From: a bacterium
GTDB taxonomy: Bacteria; Cyanobacteriota; Vampirovibrionia; Gastranaerophilales; Gastranaerophilaceae
Reading direction: 5' to 3'
NCBI GenBank assembly: GCA_017542305.1
Contig: JAFXXK010000011.1
Coordinates: forward strand, 1-64,000
Length of the DNA: 64,000 bases
A program made the position numbers and the translations under genes. Shown piece after piece: positions 8,337 through 18,056 of the stretch (positions are counted from its first letter, which is position 1; each line of letters begins with the position of its first letter). The notes under the pieces are model-generated. The model saw only the letters and a program-made list of their open reading frames with translations. It ran no database searches and was not told the DNA's origin.

Positions 8337-11300
8337 ATGGCAGAAACTATAGAAGAAATTGCGTCACTATTACAAAGTATAAAGATGGATAATGAGCTTA
8401 GCAATGAAGATTTCAGTAAACTTTTAAACGAAATAAAAAACCGGGTAACTGAGTTACATGATTATAATGAAGCAGCTGCGGTTGCTGCAGCTATTCAGCA
8501 GACTATCGATTCAAAATCTCTTGTTGATAATGAAAAAATGAGAGAACTTGATGAAACACTCAGACAATTAAGAATAAAAGTTGATTCTGCTCAGGATATC
8601 TCGGAACTCACCGAGCAGGTTCATACACTTGCCGAAAATTTCAGATCCGGGTTTGAATCTGTAGTAAGTTTTGCAAATAAAGACGCTGATGCCAAAAATC
8701 TTTTGCTTGATCGTATGGGAGACCTGGAACAAGCCGTTAAAAACGGTGCTATGATTGAAACACTCCGCCAGAGAACCGATGATCTTGTCAAAGGGTATGA
8801 AAACTTTATATCCGATTCAAACCTGAGACACGGAAATATGGTTTCTGCTCTGGTTGATTTGAAAAATAAAATTGATGATTATTCTTCAAAAAACAATTAT
8901 GTTTTTGGGTCAATCAGCCATACAATAGAAGATGCCAGCAATAAACTGACAAGCCTTGAATCTACAGTTTCCTCAAATTTGGGAAATGTAAATTCAAAGT
9001 TATATTCAATGGGCGATGATATCAAAAAAATTCTGAATGACGGATTTGATCACCTAAAATACCTGAGCAGTAATATGTCCGAAGCGATGAACAGTAACTC
9101 GCTTGATATGAAAACTACTCTGGAGGTTTTAAAAGCAAACATTTCGGATTTTACCGAACATCTGAAAGATGAATTCGGAGCAATAAATCGGGATTTATCG
9201 GATAAAATTTCAAACGGTAACGATGCCGTACTGACGGTTAATAATGATATAATCAATAACGTAAAAGAAGTAGGAAATATTATTTCCTCAAAAGCTAACG
9301 ATTATGAAACAATCTTAAATGAAAAATCCTCAAATATCATTGAATTTGTAAATGCCTTACAGGAAGCAATTTCTGTATTTAAAAATGAAAATAATACTCT
9401 TCTTAATGATAAACTTTCCGAACTCGGATCGAAACTGAATGAAATAACCGAAAGTTACGAAAAAATGCTGATACATACTTCCGAAGAAATAAGAAATGTA
9501 TCTGATGCAGTTGTAAAAACTTCGGATGACATAGTAACACGTCTTAAAAATACGGATATAGAAGAAGTTTATAATGTTAAACAGGCTCTTTTGGAATCTT
9601 CATCAAATAATCTGAACACCATACTTGAAAGAATTCAGGGGGTAACCGATTCCGTTGACGGATTTAAGGCAAGCACCGCAGACAATTTGACAACATACTT
9701 AAATGTTATTAAGGAATTGTTTACAGACTTTTCTTCGAAGGTTGAAACAACCCAAAATAATACCGAAGTGCTTGAAAAACTTTCAAACCTTGAAATTTTG
9801 ATGAGCAGATTCGACATTGAGAAAAATGAAAACTTTGCACAGCTTCAATTGTTGATAAAAGAAAATGCCGAAGCCATCAAAGCTTTGCGTGGTATTGAGG
9901 ACGTTATAAATCAACACAGTAATTCAAAAGATGAAAAACTCGCCAACATTGAAAATCTTATTAATAAATTTGATAACGAAAAAAATGAAAATTTCAGCAA
10001 GTTAATGGCATTTATCGGCGAAAACAGTAATTCTAAAGAAGAAAAACTTGCACATATCGAAAATCTTATCAATAAATTTGATAACGAGAAAAATGAAAAT
10101 TTCTCAAAACTAATGGCAGCTTTCAGCGAAAACTCAGAAGCTGTACGAAGCCTGAACGGCATTACTGATATTATTAACGAACAAAACAGCACTAATGATA
10201 TAAAACTCGCAAATATCGAAAATCTTATCAATAAATTTGACAGAGAAAAGAATGACAATTTTGCGAAATTAATGGAAATTCTTCAGCACAATTCCGAAGC
10301 TATAGAAGCACTAAATATACGAACAGGTTCTTCTCTGGGACTTGAAAAAATCGAGAACCTTATCAGAGAAAACAGCAGTGCAAAAGACGAAAAACTTTCA
10401 AATCTTGAAGTTTTGATGAGCAGATTTGATTTTGAAAAAAATGAAAATTTTGAACATCTTCAGGCATTACTGAATAAAAATGCAGAAGCAATAAATTCTT
10501 TGAAAAACCAAAACACAACACAAGAATTTGATAATCTGAGAAACCTAATCAATGAACAAAATTACTACAAAGATGAAAAACTTGAAAATTTAAAAAATAT
10601 TGTAAGCGAATATAAAGATATTATCGGAAAATTAGGGGAAGACATTCATAGTCAATCCGAAAGAAATTATAACGAACTTAATGAACTTAAAATAATTGCA
10701 AATGACATGCTGCCCCAAAAATCTTCAATAGAACAGTTATCCGATCTTATCAATAACAAAGCATTTGATTGCAAGGACAGTATACTCGGTGAAATAAATT
10801 CCGTTAAAGACTCCATAAATTCAATTACCGAAAAGATTTCATCAGCAACAGATGCGGATGATAATTCTGCCGTAACATTGAAATTAACCGAACTGAACAA
10901 CAGACTGACCGAATCTTCGGATAATTATGAACATGCGCTTTCATTACTCAGCACTCGTTTAGAAGAATATATTGAAGCTGCGGAAGGAATTTCAGCAACA
11001 ACCAACACTAAGCTTGATATTACAGCAAAAGAATTTTCGAACATTCAGGACAGATTCAATGCTTTGTCAGAACAGCTTAACAATTTAATAGGAGAATCGG
11101 GTCTGATAGAAATTCTTGCTAATATCAGACAACAATTCAGTGTCGTTAAAGACCAGCTGAAAGACGAAACAACAGGAATTGTTTCGGGTATTGAAACATC
11201 AATAACCGATAACATTATAAAGCTTAATACCTCTTTAATTCAGCTTCGTGAAAATGTAGAAGAAATTCATGATAAACAGCTTGAAAACTTTGGCGGACTT

Positions 11301-14279
11301 ATTTTCAATATTGAAGGTGTTCGTACGGATGTAAATTCGGCACTTGCCACAATCGAAAAAATAATAGCAGAAAAAATTTCCGCATACGCAACAGACTTTA
11401 AACCTGTGGAAGATGCCATAAAAGAATTTACCGAAGTGAAATATGCACAAACATTAAATGATGTAAAAGAACAATTAGAATTATCCTATGTAAATCTTAC
11501 TAATGAAGTAAAAGATTTAATAAATAATAACGGTGCATCAAACGAAATAAATGAAGCATTTAAAACTTCCGTACAAAAATTAGACCTGCTTGAAAGTATG
11601 GTGAGAGATTCCGTCAGCGATAATATAGAAGCTATAAAGAATACTCTGTTTAACGTTTGCAACATGGTTCAGAGCAATGTTTCCGGACTTGAAGAAATTC
11701 AGACAATGTTTAATGAGAATTTAATCACTCTCGGCAACAAAATTAACGAAAGCCAAAATGAAATTACATCTTCAATTATACAGGAATTGCAGACGATTAA
11801 AGCTGCCATAGATGAACATAAAGACATAAATGCCGACGATTTAAAAGATGTAATATTACCTCTGATAAACAATAACGAATTAATTGATGTTGTCAGAAGC
11901 CTGAATAAAAATCTGGCTGATAAAATTACGGATTTCAAACAGGATAACGACCTTGCTAATCAGGATATCATTAATATAATCAATTCCGTAAATGATACCG
12001 TAGAATACATTTTGGAAACCGTCAACTCAAAATTTGAACACGCAAATGATAACGCATCTGACATAATTAAAAATATTGAAACATTGAATGCAAAACTTGA
12101 TGTTATAGTTATGGCACTTGATGATACGGAACTTCTTGAGTCAATTGAAGATATCAATGAACAAATTCAGACAATTAAAGATGAAATAGCAGCTTCTGCC
12201 CAAACAAAAAATAACATTAATTCTCAGGAAATTATTGAAAGAATTAATACATTAACTGCTAATTCAAACAGTAATTTTGCAGCTGAATTTGAAGAAATAA
12301 AATCTAATCTGAATGATTTGACAAGCCAAACTCAGACAATCTTAAAATACGAGGCTCTAATCGAAACTCTTAACAGCAAATTAGATATCATTGCAATGAA
12401 TGATATGTCAGAAACTATTGATGACAATTTTGACGAGTTACATGATGCAATCGGCAAACTATCCGAAGAATTTAAGGCTATCAACAATCCTACGGATATT
12501 TTGAATACTATTAATAATAAAATCGATATTCTGGCACAATCCGAAAATAATGATGTATTAGAAAATATTACGGATTTGCGTGATGAAATATTAATTCTCA
12601 AAAAAGATTTAACTTCTACGGAAACAAATCTTGAGAATTATTTAAGAGCAATGGACAGCACTCTTGATGTCCTGACGACTTCTCATGAAACAAACCTCAA
12701 GCTTACAAAAAATGTCGAAGAAGTAAAAGGCAGCATAAGTAATCTTGAAAATAATATTCAGTCACTTGACGGAAAAATTGATATCCTTGCCCAAATGGAT
12801 AATGAAGAAGTATTGGCAGAAATTGAAGATATTAAATCTGCATTGGACAGTTCTGCTTCAAGATTGAAGAAATTTGCCGATGATACTGACGGAAATATTA
12901 ATGAATTAAAAGAACAAATTTCAAATACGGAATCGGCTATAGAAGATTATTCAAGGACTTTGGATTGCAAATTAGATGAAATTTCTCAGTTTACATCTGT
13001 TAATGAAAAACTCGAAAATATTAAATCCGATGTAAAAGAAAGCCTGAAGCTGGAAGATTTAATCAATAAACTGAACAGTAAAGTTGATATTCTTGCTATG
13101 TCCGATGACAGTGATGTTATTGATGAAATATACAGCATAAAAACTCTTGTCGAAGAACAGATGGAAACTTTACAATCCTCTGTTGAAGATACTACTCAGG
13201 TTCAGAAATTGATGGATGCTTTGAATAAAATTGATAAAAGCATAGTTGAACTTGATTTTTCAAAGCAGGCAAAAGAAATCAGAGAATCAGTTATTTCTGC
13301 GGTCGTGTCCGTAACAAACGAAATTTCATTTGTTGAAGAAGCTGATGAAATCAAAGATTACGTCGGCGAAAAGACTAACGAACTTCACAGATTATTGATG
13401 GATGTAAAACATCAGCTATATACAATTACCAATACTGCCGATGATATGGATATGTATTCATATACATTGCAGGATGTAGAATCTGATCTTGCCAAATTAA
13501 GACTTGTAATTAACGACTTTGCGGATAAAAAATCCGAAAATGAACTAGTCGTAATTTCTGCAAACCTTAACAAAATGGCAAGAGCAATGGATGATTTAAG
13601 AACAGCTGTTGTTGATACGGAAATCAAACGTGCCGCAAGAAATGATATTGGTAACGTAAATGACGAATTACTCAGCATCAGTTCCAGACTCAACAAATAT
13701 ATATTATCAAGACGTGAATCGGACAGCAAAATTTCCGATAAATTGGATGCCATCGCAGAACTGAGTTCTTCAAATGTTGTTAATAAAATCGAGCAGGCAT
13801 TGATTGAAACCGACAAAAAACTTGAATACACAACCAATATTATAACTGTATTGAAAAATGTTATGATGTATCTCGGAGAATGGATGGACGGTACAACCGA
13901 AACTCTTACTTCAATTTACGACAGAACCGCAGGTTATTCCGAAAGTCTGGAACTAATCCCGCCTAAAAAAGAATTGTACGAACATATAAATGAGAAATTT
14001 AATCAATTGGAAGCAGATATGGAAAATCTCCAAAACGTAGCAGATAATACTATATCTCATAATGAATTAAAAGCGGAAGAACTTCAGGCTGTTCTTGAAA
14101 GCAGAATTGCAAAACAGGAAACACGACTTGACAGAATAGAAAAAGCTATTGACAGAATTGCAACTATTATGGAAGCTTCCGGCAGCAATTATGATACAAT
14201 GGACAGAATTGATAAGCTTGAAGAAAAAATCGCAAAATTAAATAAAAATATAGAAAAACTAACAGCGTATGTTGAATAG
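8337..14279 (+). CDS. Giant repetitive coiled-coil protein (1980 residues)
   Basis: This protein is almost wholly heptad-like helix, rich in N, E, K, D, S, I and L, with no signal peptide, membrane segment, cysteine pattern or enzymatic motif. Two repeat families are visible. Residues about 483-721 repeat a unit around ENLINKFDNEKNENFSKLM. Residues about 1249-1597 carry five copies of a unit resembling LNSKVDILAM followed by an acidic stretch. It ends in a clean coiled coil (LEEKIAKLNKNIEKLTAYVE). AAGGAAAAG lies before the ATG. Its stop codon overlaps the start of the FAD oxidase gene by 11 bases, so translation may be coupled. It could be a cytoskeletal filament or scaffold; this is inference from composition. 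Confidence 0.85.
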   Translation: MAETIEEIASLLQSIKMDNELSNEDFSKLLNEIKNRVTELHDYNEAAAVAAAIQQTIDSKSLVDNEKMRELDETLRQLRIKVDSAQDISELTEQVHTLAENFRSGFESVVSFANKDADAKNLLLDRMGDLEQAVKNGAMIETLRQRTDDLVKGYENFISDSNLRHGNMVSALVDLKNKIDDYSSKNNYVFGSISHTIEDASNKLTSLESTVSSNLGNVNSKLYSMGDDIKKILNDGFDHLKYLSSNMSEAMNSNSLDMKTTLEVLKANISDFTEHLKDEFGAINRDLSDKISNGNDAVLTVNNDIINNVKEVGNIISSKANDYETILNEKSSNIIEFVNALQEAISVFKNENNTLLNDKLSELGSKLNEITESYEKMLIHTSEEIRNVSDAVVKTSDDIVTRLKNTDIEEVYNVKQALLESSSNNLNTILERIQGVTDSVDGFKASTADNLTTYLNVIKELFTDFSSKVETTQNNTEVLEKLSNLEILMSRFDIEKNENFAQLQLLIKENAEAIKALRGIEDVINQHSNSKDEKLANIENLINKFDNEKNENFSKLMAFIGENSNSKEEKLAHIENLINKFDNEKNENFSKLMAAFSENSEAVRSLNGITDIINEQNSTNDIKLANIENLINKFDREKNDNFAKLMEILQHNSEAIEALNIRTGSSLGLEKIENLIRENSSAKDEKLSNLEVLMSRFDFEKNENFEHLQALLNKNAEAINSLKNQNTTQEFDNLRNLINEQNYYKDEKLENLKNIVSEYKDIIGKLGEDIHSQSERNYNELNELKIIANDMLPQKSSIEQLSDLINNKAFDCKDSILGEINSVKDSINSITEKISSATDADDNSAVTLKLTELNNRLTESSDNYEHALSLLSTRLEEYIEAAEGISATTNTKLDITAKEFSNIQDRFNALSEQLNNLIGESGLIEILANIRQQFSVVKDQLKDETTGIVSGIETSITDNIIKLNTSLIQLRENVEEIHDKQLENFGGLIFNIEGVRTDVNSALATIEKIIAEKISAYATDFKPVEDAIKEFTEVKYAQTLNDVKEQLELSYVNLTNEVKDLINNNGASNEINEAFKTSVQKLDLLESMVRDSVSDNIEAIKNTLFNVCNMVQSNVSGLEEIQTMFNENLITLGNKINESQNEITSSIIQELQTIKAAIDEHKDINADDLKDVILPLINNNELIDVVRSLNKNLADKITDFKQDNDLANQDIINIINSVNDTVEYILETVNSKFEHANDNASDIIKNIETLNAKLDVIVMALDDTELLESIEDINEQIQTIKDEIAASAQTKNNINSQEIIERINTLTANSNSNFAAEFEEIKSNLNDLTSQTQTILKYEALIETLNSKLDIIAMNDMSETIDDNFDELHDAIGKLSEEFKAINNPTDILNTINNKIDILAQSENNDVLENITDLRDEILILKKDLTSTETNLENYLRAMDSTLDVLTTSHETNLKLTKNVEEVKGSISNLENNIQSLDGKIDILAQMDNEEVLAEIEDIKSALDSSASRLKKFADDTDGNINELKEQISNTESAIEDYSRTLDCKLDEISQFTSVNEKLENIKSDVKESLKLEDLINKLNSKVDILAMSDDSDVIDEIYSIKTLVEEQMETLQSSVEDTTQVQKLMDALNKIDKSIVELDFSKQAKEIRESVISAVVSVTNEISFVEEADEIKDYVGEKTNELHRLLMDVKHQLYTITNTADDMDMYSYTLQDVESDLAKLRLVINDFADKKSENELVVISANLNKMARAMDDLRTAVVDTEIKRAARNDIGNVNDELLSISSRLNKYILSRRESDSKISDKLDAIAELSSSNVVNKIEQALIETDKKLEYTTNIITVLKNVMMYLGEWMDGTTETLTSIYDRTAGYSESLELIPPKKELYEHINEKFNQLEADMENLQNVADNTISHNELKAEELQAVLESRIAKQETRLDRIEKAIDRIATIMEASGSNYDTMDRIDKLEEKIAKLNKNIEKLTAYVE
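9787..10440 (+). repeat. Degenerate tandem repeat within the coiled-coil gene, family 1
   Basis: Units start at about 9787, 9950, 10058, 10217 and 10402. The units at 9950 and 10058 are nearly identical over about 60 bases and encode IENLINKFDNEKNENFSKLM. The uneven spacing (108-185 bases) points to successive partial duplications. Confidence 0.75.
12082..13130 (+). repeat. Dispersed protein repeat within the coiled-coil gene, family 2
   Basis: Five copies of a motif like L-N-x-K-hydrophobic-D-I-hydrophobic-A-M/Q followed by D/N/E residues occur near 12085, 12368, 12508, 12768 and 13072. They are conserved as protein rather than as DNA, and are 47-101 residues apart. Confidence 0.65.
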
Positions 14280-15657
14280 CACAAACAGATTTATAAAGGA
14301 ACTCAGAAAGGAACTTACCTCAGAAAACGTATTATCGGAACTTGAGGAACGCTATGCCTATGCTCAGGATGCGTCTAACTCAATAAACATCGCAGGAATA
14401 CCTGATGCCGTAGTGTTTGTCAGAAATACTGAAGATGTAATAAGCGTTGTAAAAAAGGCAAAGAAATATAAAATCCCTATAATTTGCAGGGGTGCAGGTA
14501 CAAATACGGTTGGCGCATGCAGAGTTGAACATGGCGGAATAATTCTCAATTTTTCCAAGATGAATAAAATTCTGGAAATTAATAAAGAAAATATGACAGC
14601 AAAAGTTCAGCCGGGTGTCATTCTCGGGCAATTTCAGGATGAAGTCGAAAAGTTGGGTTTATTCTATCCTCCTGATCCATCAAATTTAAGAGTATCAACT
14701 ATCGGCGGAAGCATCGCTCAATCGTCCGCCGGCGCAAAAACTTTTAAGTATGGTTCTACAAAAAATTATATTCTTGATTTGGAGATTGTAACGGCAAACG
14801 GAGAAATCTTGCACACCGGTTCGGATACCGTAAAAAATGCTACGGGATACAATTTAACGAGCTTATTTGTCGGTTCTGAAGGAACACTCGGGATAATAAC
14901 GGAGGCTACTGTTAAACTTATTGTAAAACCCGAAAGCTCTAAAGTCATAATGGCGTATTTTGATACGGTAGATGATGCGGTTAATACCGTAAATATGATA
15001 ATTGAACAGCGTATTACCCCTGCAACTATTGATTTTATGGATTTCAATGCCATTAATACCGTTGAACAATTTTATCCTACAGGACTTTTATGTGACAAAG
15101 AAGCCGCATTGATAATAGAAATTGACGGGTTTAAAAATACAATTGATTTTCAGGAAAAGATTATAAACGATATTTTACTAAGGTGTAAAGCTTCTGCCAT
15201 ACAGATTTCTCATAACGAAGAAGAATACAACAAAATCTGGATGGCACGCCGTTCTTCAATGGGGGCTTGCGCAAAAATCAAACCCAACGTGACAACCGAT
15301 GATGTTATTGTTCCGAGAAATAATCTGGCAAAACTCGTAAAAGGTATTCAAAACATTTGCGAGAAATATAATCTGACAACTTGTCTTGTCGGACATGTCG
15401 GAGATGGAAGTGTTCATCCGCAAATCCCGATAGACTATAACGATGCTGATGAATATTCCAGATTTAAACTTGCAAAATCTGAAATATATGATTTAACTAT
15501 AAGCTTAAACGGTACAATATCAGGAGAACACGGCATTGGTGCAGATAAACGTGAAGCAATTTCAAAAGTCGTAAATACATCTGCCCTGAATTATATGAGA
15601 GAAATTAAAAAAGTATTTGACCCCGAAAATATCCTGAATCCGTACAAAATTTTCTAA
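14269..15657 (+). CDS. glcD: FAD-linked oxidase, GlcD/D-lactate dehydrogenase type
   Basis: A 462-residue flavoprotein of the GlcD family, which oxidises glycolate, D-lactate or related 2-hydroxy acids. The FAD-binding PCMH domain is in the N-terminal half: ICRGAGTNTVGACRVEHGGI, the DPSNLRVSTIGGSIAQSSAG loop and VGSEGTLGIITEA. The C-terminal cap ends with the family signature GTISGEHGIGADKR and FDPENILNPYK. Its ATG lies inside the last codons of the coiled-coil gene (11-base overlap) with no separate Shine-Dalgarno, so translational coupling is likely. No GlcE or GlcF partner is adjacent. Confidence 0.9.
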   Translation: MLNSTNRFIKELRKELTSENVLSELEERYAYAQDASNSINIAGIPDAVVFVRNTEDVISVVKKAKKYKIPIICRGAGTNTVGACRVEHGGIILNFSKMNKILEINKENMTAKVQPGVILGQFQDEVEKLGLFYPPDPSNLRVSTIGGSIAQSSAGAKTFKYGSTKNYILDLEIVTANGEILHTGSDTVKNATGYNLTSLFVGSEGTLGIITEATVKLIVKPESSKVIMAYFDTVDDAVNTVNMIIEQRITPATIDFMDFNAINTVEQFYPTGLLCDKEAALIIEIDGFKNTIDFQEKIINDILLRCKASAIQISHNEEEYNKIWMARRSSMGACAKIKPNVTTDDVIVPRNNLAKLVKGIQNICEKYNLTTCLVGHVGDGSVHPQIPIDYNDADEYSRFKLAKSEIYDLTISLNGTISGEHGIGADKREAISKVVNTSALNYMREIKKVFDPENILNPYKIF

Positions 15658-15674
15658 GAGATTCCATATAAACA

Positions 15675-15875
15675 TTATCTTGAAATTTTTACCAAATCCT
15701 CAATATTGCAGTCTAAAAAAAGACAAATTCTTTCAATAGTATCTAATGTTATATTAGTACGCTTGCCTCGAATAATTTCCGATATTTTGGATTGGCTTAT
15801 ACCTGTAGCCTTATGCAAATCTACACCGCTAACGTTATGCTCCCAAAGGAGTTCTCTTAGTCTTATTGTTATCAT
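15675..15875 (-). CDS. Small XRE family transcriptional regulator
   Basis: The 66-residue protein is a bare helix-turn-helix domain: TGISQSKISEIIRGKRTNIT is the HTH core, followed by LDTIERICLFLDCNIEDLVK. It is divergent from the prepilin gene at 15992. The shared 116-base region holds a perfect palindrome inside the prepilin promoter, which is the natural candidate for its binding site. The ATG at 15875 lacks a clear Shine-Dalgarno; TATAAT lies only eight bases upstream on the minus strand. It ends 17 bases from the convergent glcD stop. Confidence 0.88.
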   Translation of the reverse strand: MITIRLRELLWEHNVSGVDLHKATGISQSKISEIIRGKRTNITLDTIERICLFLDCNIEDLVKISR

Positions 15876-15904
15876 TATTTCATTATAATAACATTTTCCT
15901 TATA

Positions 15905-15933
15905 TTGACATTTATTACCTTATAAGGTATAAT
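15905..15933 (+). promoter_or_regulatory. Consensus promoter of the prepilin gene with a palindromic operator
   Basis: TTGACA (15905-15910) and TATAAT (15928-15933) are exact consensus hexamers with a 17-base spacer. TACCTTATAAGGTA (15916-15929) is a perfect 14-bp palindrome covering the spacer and the edge of the -10 box. A half-site-like repeat TATAAGGGTA follows downstream near 15940-15950. A repressor bound here would block polymerase. The divergent XRE protein is the obvious candidate. Confidence 0.8.
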
Positions 15934-15991
15934 TATATCTATAAGGGTAAGATATTTTTATATAACTTTACTTTTGGAGGAACGAGTTTAT

Positions 15992-16747
15992 ATGATAAGC
16001 ATATTTGGTAATCTGCACAAAAGTAAACCCAGTCTAAATCACCCCAAATTTGCATTTACTCTTGCAGAGGTACTAATAACATTAGGCATAATCGGAGTCG
16101 TCGCTGCATTAACGCTGCCGACTGTCATTCAAAATTATCAAAAGAATATGACTCTTACTAGGTTAAAAAAATTATATTCCGTAGTATATAATGCTATGGA
16201 AAGAGCAAAATCCGATTATGGAACAGATGTCAATTTATGGGATATTCCAAATTCAACAGATGCAGTTATGAAATCTGATTATTTTGCCGAAAAATATATA
16301 CTACCTTATTTGCAAGATTTTAAGGATTGTAGTAAGACTCCTAAGCGTAATTGTAGTATTTCATATAAAACAGGAAGTAATAGCAGCTTAAATACTGTAA
16401 AAAATGAAAATAGAACAATTATATTGAAAGGTGGAGAAATTATATCTATATATGCAGGTAAAGGTAATAAAAATGAGGCAGAAGACCATACTCGTGTACA
16501 GATTTACCTTTTTCCCAACGGATACAGGGAAAATATGATTCTTGGTAAAGATGTTTTTCTGGTAGAACTTGGGGGAGGACAGGGTGAAAGTGGACTTGAT
16601 AGAAACCGAATTATGCCGTATGGTTGGAGTATAAGCGCCTCATCATGCAATTCTTATACCACAAGATGTAAGGATTCAGACAGAGCAACATGCCTAGCCC
16701 TCATTATGTGTGAAGGTTGGAAAATCCCGGATTACTATCCGTGGTAA
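15992..16747 (+). CDS. Prepilin/pseudopilin with type III (prepilin peptidase) signal
   Basis: A 251-residue protein with a 25-residue basic leader and then FTLAEVLITLGIIGVVAALT, the N-methylated pilin helix with the conserved glutamate at position 5. Residue -1 is alanine, not the usual glycine. The rest is a soluble domain with paired cysteines and the segment MILGKDVFLVEL, seen in type II/IV pseudopilins. The frame opens earlier at 15974, but that codon lies in the Shine-Dalgarno itself (GGAGG at 15976-15980), so the ATG at 15992 is used. It is driven by a consensus promoter and divergent from a XRE regulator. No pilus assembly genes are near. Confidence 0.88.
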   Translation: MISIFGNLHKSKPSLNHPKFAFTLAEVLITLGIIGVVAALTLPTVIQNYQKNMTLTRLKKLYSVVYNAMERAKSDYGTDVNLWDIPNSTDAVMKSDYFAEKYILPYLQDFKDCSKTPKRNCSISYKTGSNSSLNTVKNENRTIILKGGEIISIYAGKGNKNEAEDHTRVQIYLFPNGYRENMILGKDVFLVELGGGQGESGLDRNRIMPYGWSISASSCNSYTTRCKDSDRATCLALIMCEGWKIPDYYPW

Positions 16748-16760
16748 CATATAATCAGAT

Positions 16761-17243
16761 TTATATAATATATTTCTGCAGTATTAATTTCTTTAGCGCT
16801 TTTGCCCAAATTGCATCGGGTTCTATCTGGAGCAGCCTTTCAATATAAACTAATGCCGAATGATAATCTCCGAGCTTCTTTTTAGCTGCAGCCATTGCAT
16901 AAAGTGCATCTACAAATTTCTCATCAAGCTCTAACGCTTTTTCCAAATCTTTAACAGCATTTTCTATCTTCGGATTATCCAAATCTTTTCTTGAAAGTAT
17001 AATTCTTGCACGATTATAATATGCATCAGTCATTTTCTCATCAAGCTGAATTGCTTTTGTGTAATCAAGCATAGCCTCATCATATTCTTCCAACGCATCA
17101 TAGGCTACAGCCCTGTAAAAATAGGGGATTGCCCAGTCTTTTTTCAGCTCAAGCGATTTGTTAATATGATCTATTCCGGTATTGAAATTTCCGGTCTGAA
17201 TAGCATAAATGCCTTCATCAAGATAGTATTTATAATCCGTCAT
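16761..17243 (-). CDS. Tetratricopeptide repeat protein
   Basis: The 160-residue protein is made of about four TPR units, for example WAIPYFYRAVAYDALEEYDE and MTDAYYNRARIILSRKDLDN. There is no signal peptide or membrane segment, so it is probably a cytoplasmic adaptor. The partner is unknown. It is convergent with the upstream prepilin gene (13-base gap) and has AAAAAGGG before the ATG. It could serve the prepilin system, but adjacency alone does not show it. Confidence 0.85.
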   Translation of the reverse strand: MTDYKYYLDEGIYAIQTGNFNTGIDHINKSLELKKDWAIPYFYRAVAYDALEEYDEAMLDYTKAIQLDEKMTDAYYNRARIILSRKDLDNPKIENAVKDLEKALELDEKFVDALYAMAAAKKKLGDYHSALVYIERLLQIEPDAIWAKALKKLILQKYII

Positions 17244-17418
17244 AAATAACCCTTTTTTAGTATTATATTATAAATAACACCGAATTTCCATAATATTTGC
17301 GTGTTTAGGACAGTTTATTAATTTTTGTAAATAAATAGTATATATTTTGTCAATATCCGAAATGAGAAATTTTTATTATAAGAGAGAGGAAGTATTATAA
17401 AACAGAAAGGATATGATG

Positions 17419-17958
17419 ATGAGTTTTAAAGTTGACGGCAATAATCCCGTAAACGGTCCGAAAAGTACTTCGACAACAAGTACAACAGGAAGAACTGACA
17501 GTACTTCTCAGAATATACAAAAAGGATTACAACAAAAAGTAAATCAGTATTCTGATATTCCAGATACCGAATTGGGTATTATAAAAGAAATTGTTGAAGA
17601 TAAAATAGCCGAATTAAATGCTAAAATGCAGGTGGCAAATCAAAACGGAGAAGTAACCCAAGCTAAAGCATTTGAGACAGAAATCAAAAAAATGCAGGAA
17701 GAATTAGCCAAAATTGACGGCGAAATCGGTTTTCGTAAGTACAAAGATACACCCGATCCTGAAATTACAATAATAAAAGATGTCTATGAAGAACAGCTTG
17801 CCGAATTAAAAGTAAAACTTCAAATTGCCAAAAAGAATAAAAATGCAGCAGAAGAAGCAACTCTTAAAACAAAAATCAACGACTTGGAAGCAGAAATTTC
17901 ATATGTTGACAGAGCAATTGAGTATCAAAAACGACCGAAATTGAATACAAAAGGATAA
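17419..17958 (+). CDS. Unknown protein with an internal duplication, coiled-coil type
   Basis: The frame begins with three ATGs in a row (17413, 17416, 17419). The third has the best spacing from GAAAGGAT, giving a 179-residue protein. After a Ser/Thr-rich N-terminal 35 residues come two copies of a unit of about 63 residues. The first starts YSDIPDTELGIIKEIVEDKI and the second YKDTPDPEITIIKDVYEEQL, each followed by an A/E/K-rich helical pair. No known domain is evident. A perfect terminator follows at 17987. It is a single-gene unit. Confidence 0.75.
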   Translation: MSFKVDGNNPVNGPKSTSTTSTTGRTDSTSQNIQKGLQQKVNQYSDIPDTELGIIKEIVEDKIAELNAKMQVANQNGEVTQAKAFETEIKKMQEELAKIDGEIGFRKYKDTPDPEITIIKDVYEEQLAELKVKLQIAKKNKNAAEEATLKTKINDLEAEISYVDRAIEYQKRPKLNTKG

Positions 17959-17986
17959 AGGTTTTATAACAGTCAGAACTACATAG

Positions 17987-18021
17987 CCGACGGATTAGAA
18001 TTATTTTGTCTAATCCGTCGG
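17987..18021 (+). terminator. Intrinsic terminator after the duplicated-unit protein
   Basis: A perfect 13-bp inverted repeat (17987-17999 with 18009-18021) with a nine-base loop, followed by TTTGTGTT. It lies 29 bases after the stop at 17958 and 36 bases before the dehydrogenase start. Confidence 0.85.
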
Positions 18022-18056
18022 TTTGTGTTAGAATTTACTCAGGAGAAATTTCCGAA

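Noticed and set aside
9787-10440. CRISPR array
   Set aside because: The repeats are uneven, degenerate, in frame and coding; there are no constant repeats with unique spacers.
13412-13837. Antisense open frame of 141 codons inside the coiled-coil gene
   Set aside because: It is a mirror of the regular heptad codons on the other strand, Ser/Leu-rich with no ribosome binding site. Similar mirror frames occur along the whole gene.
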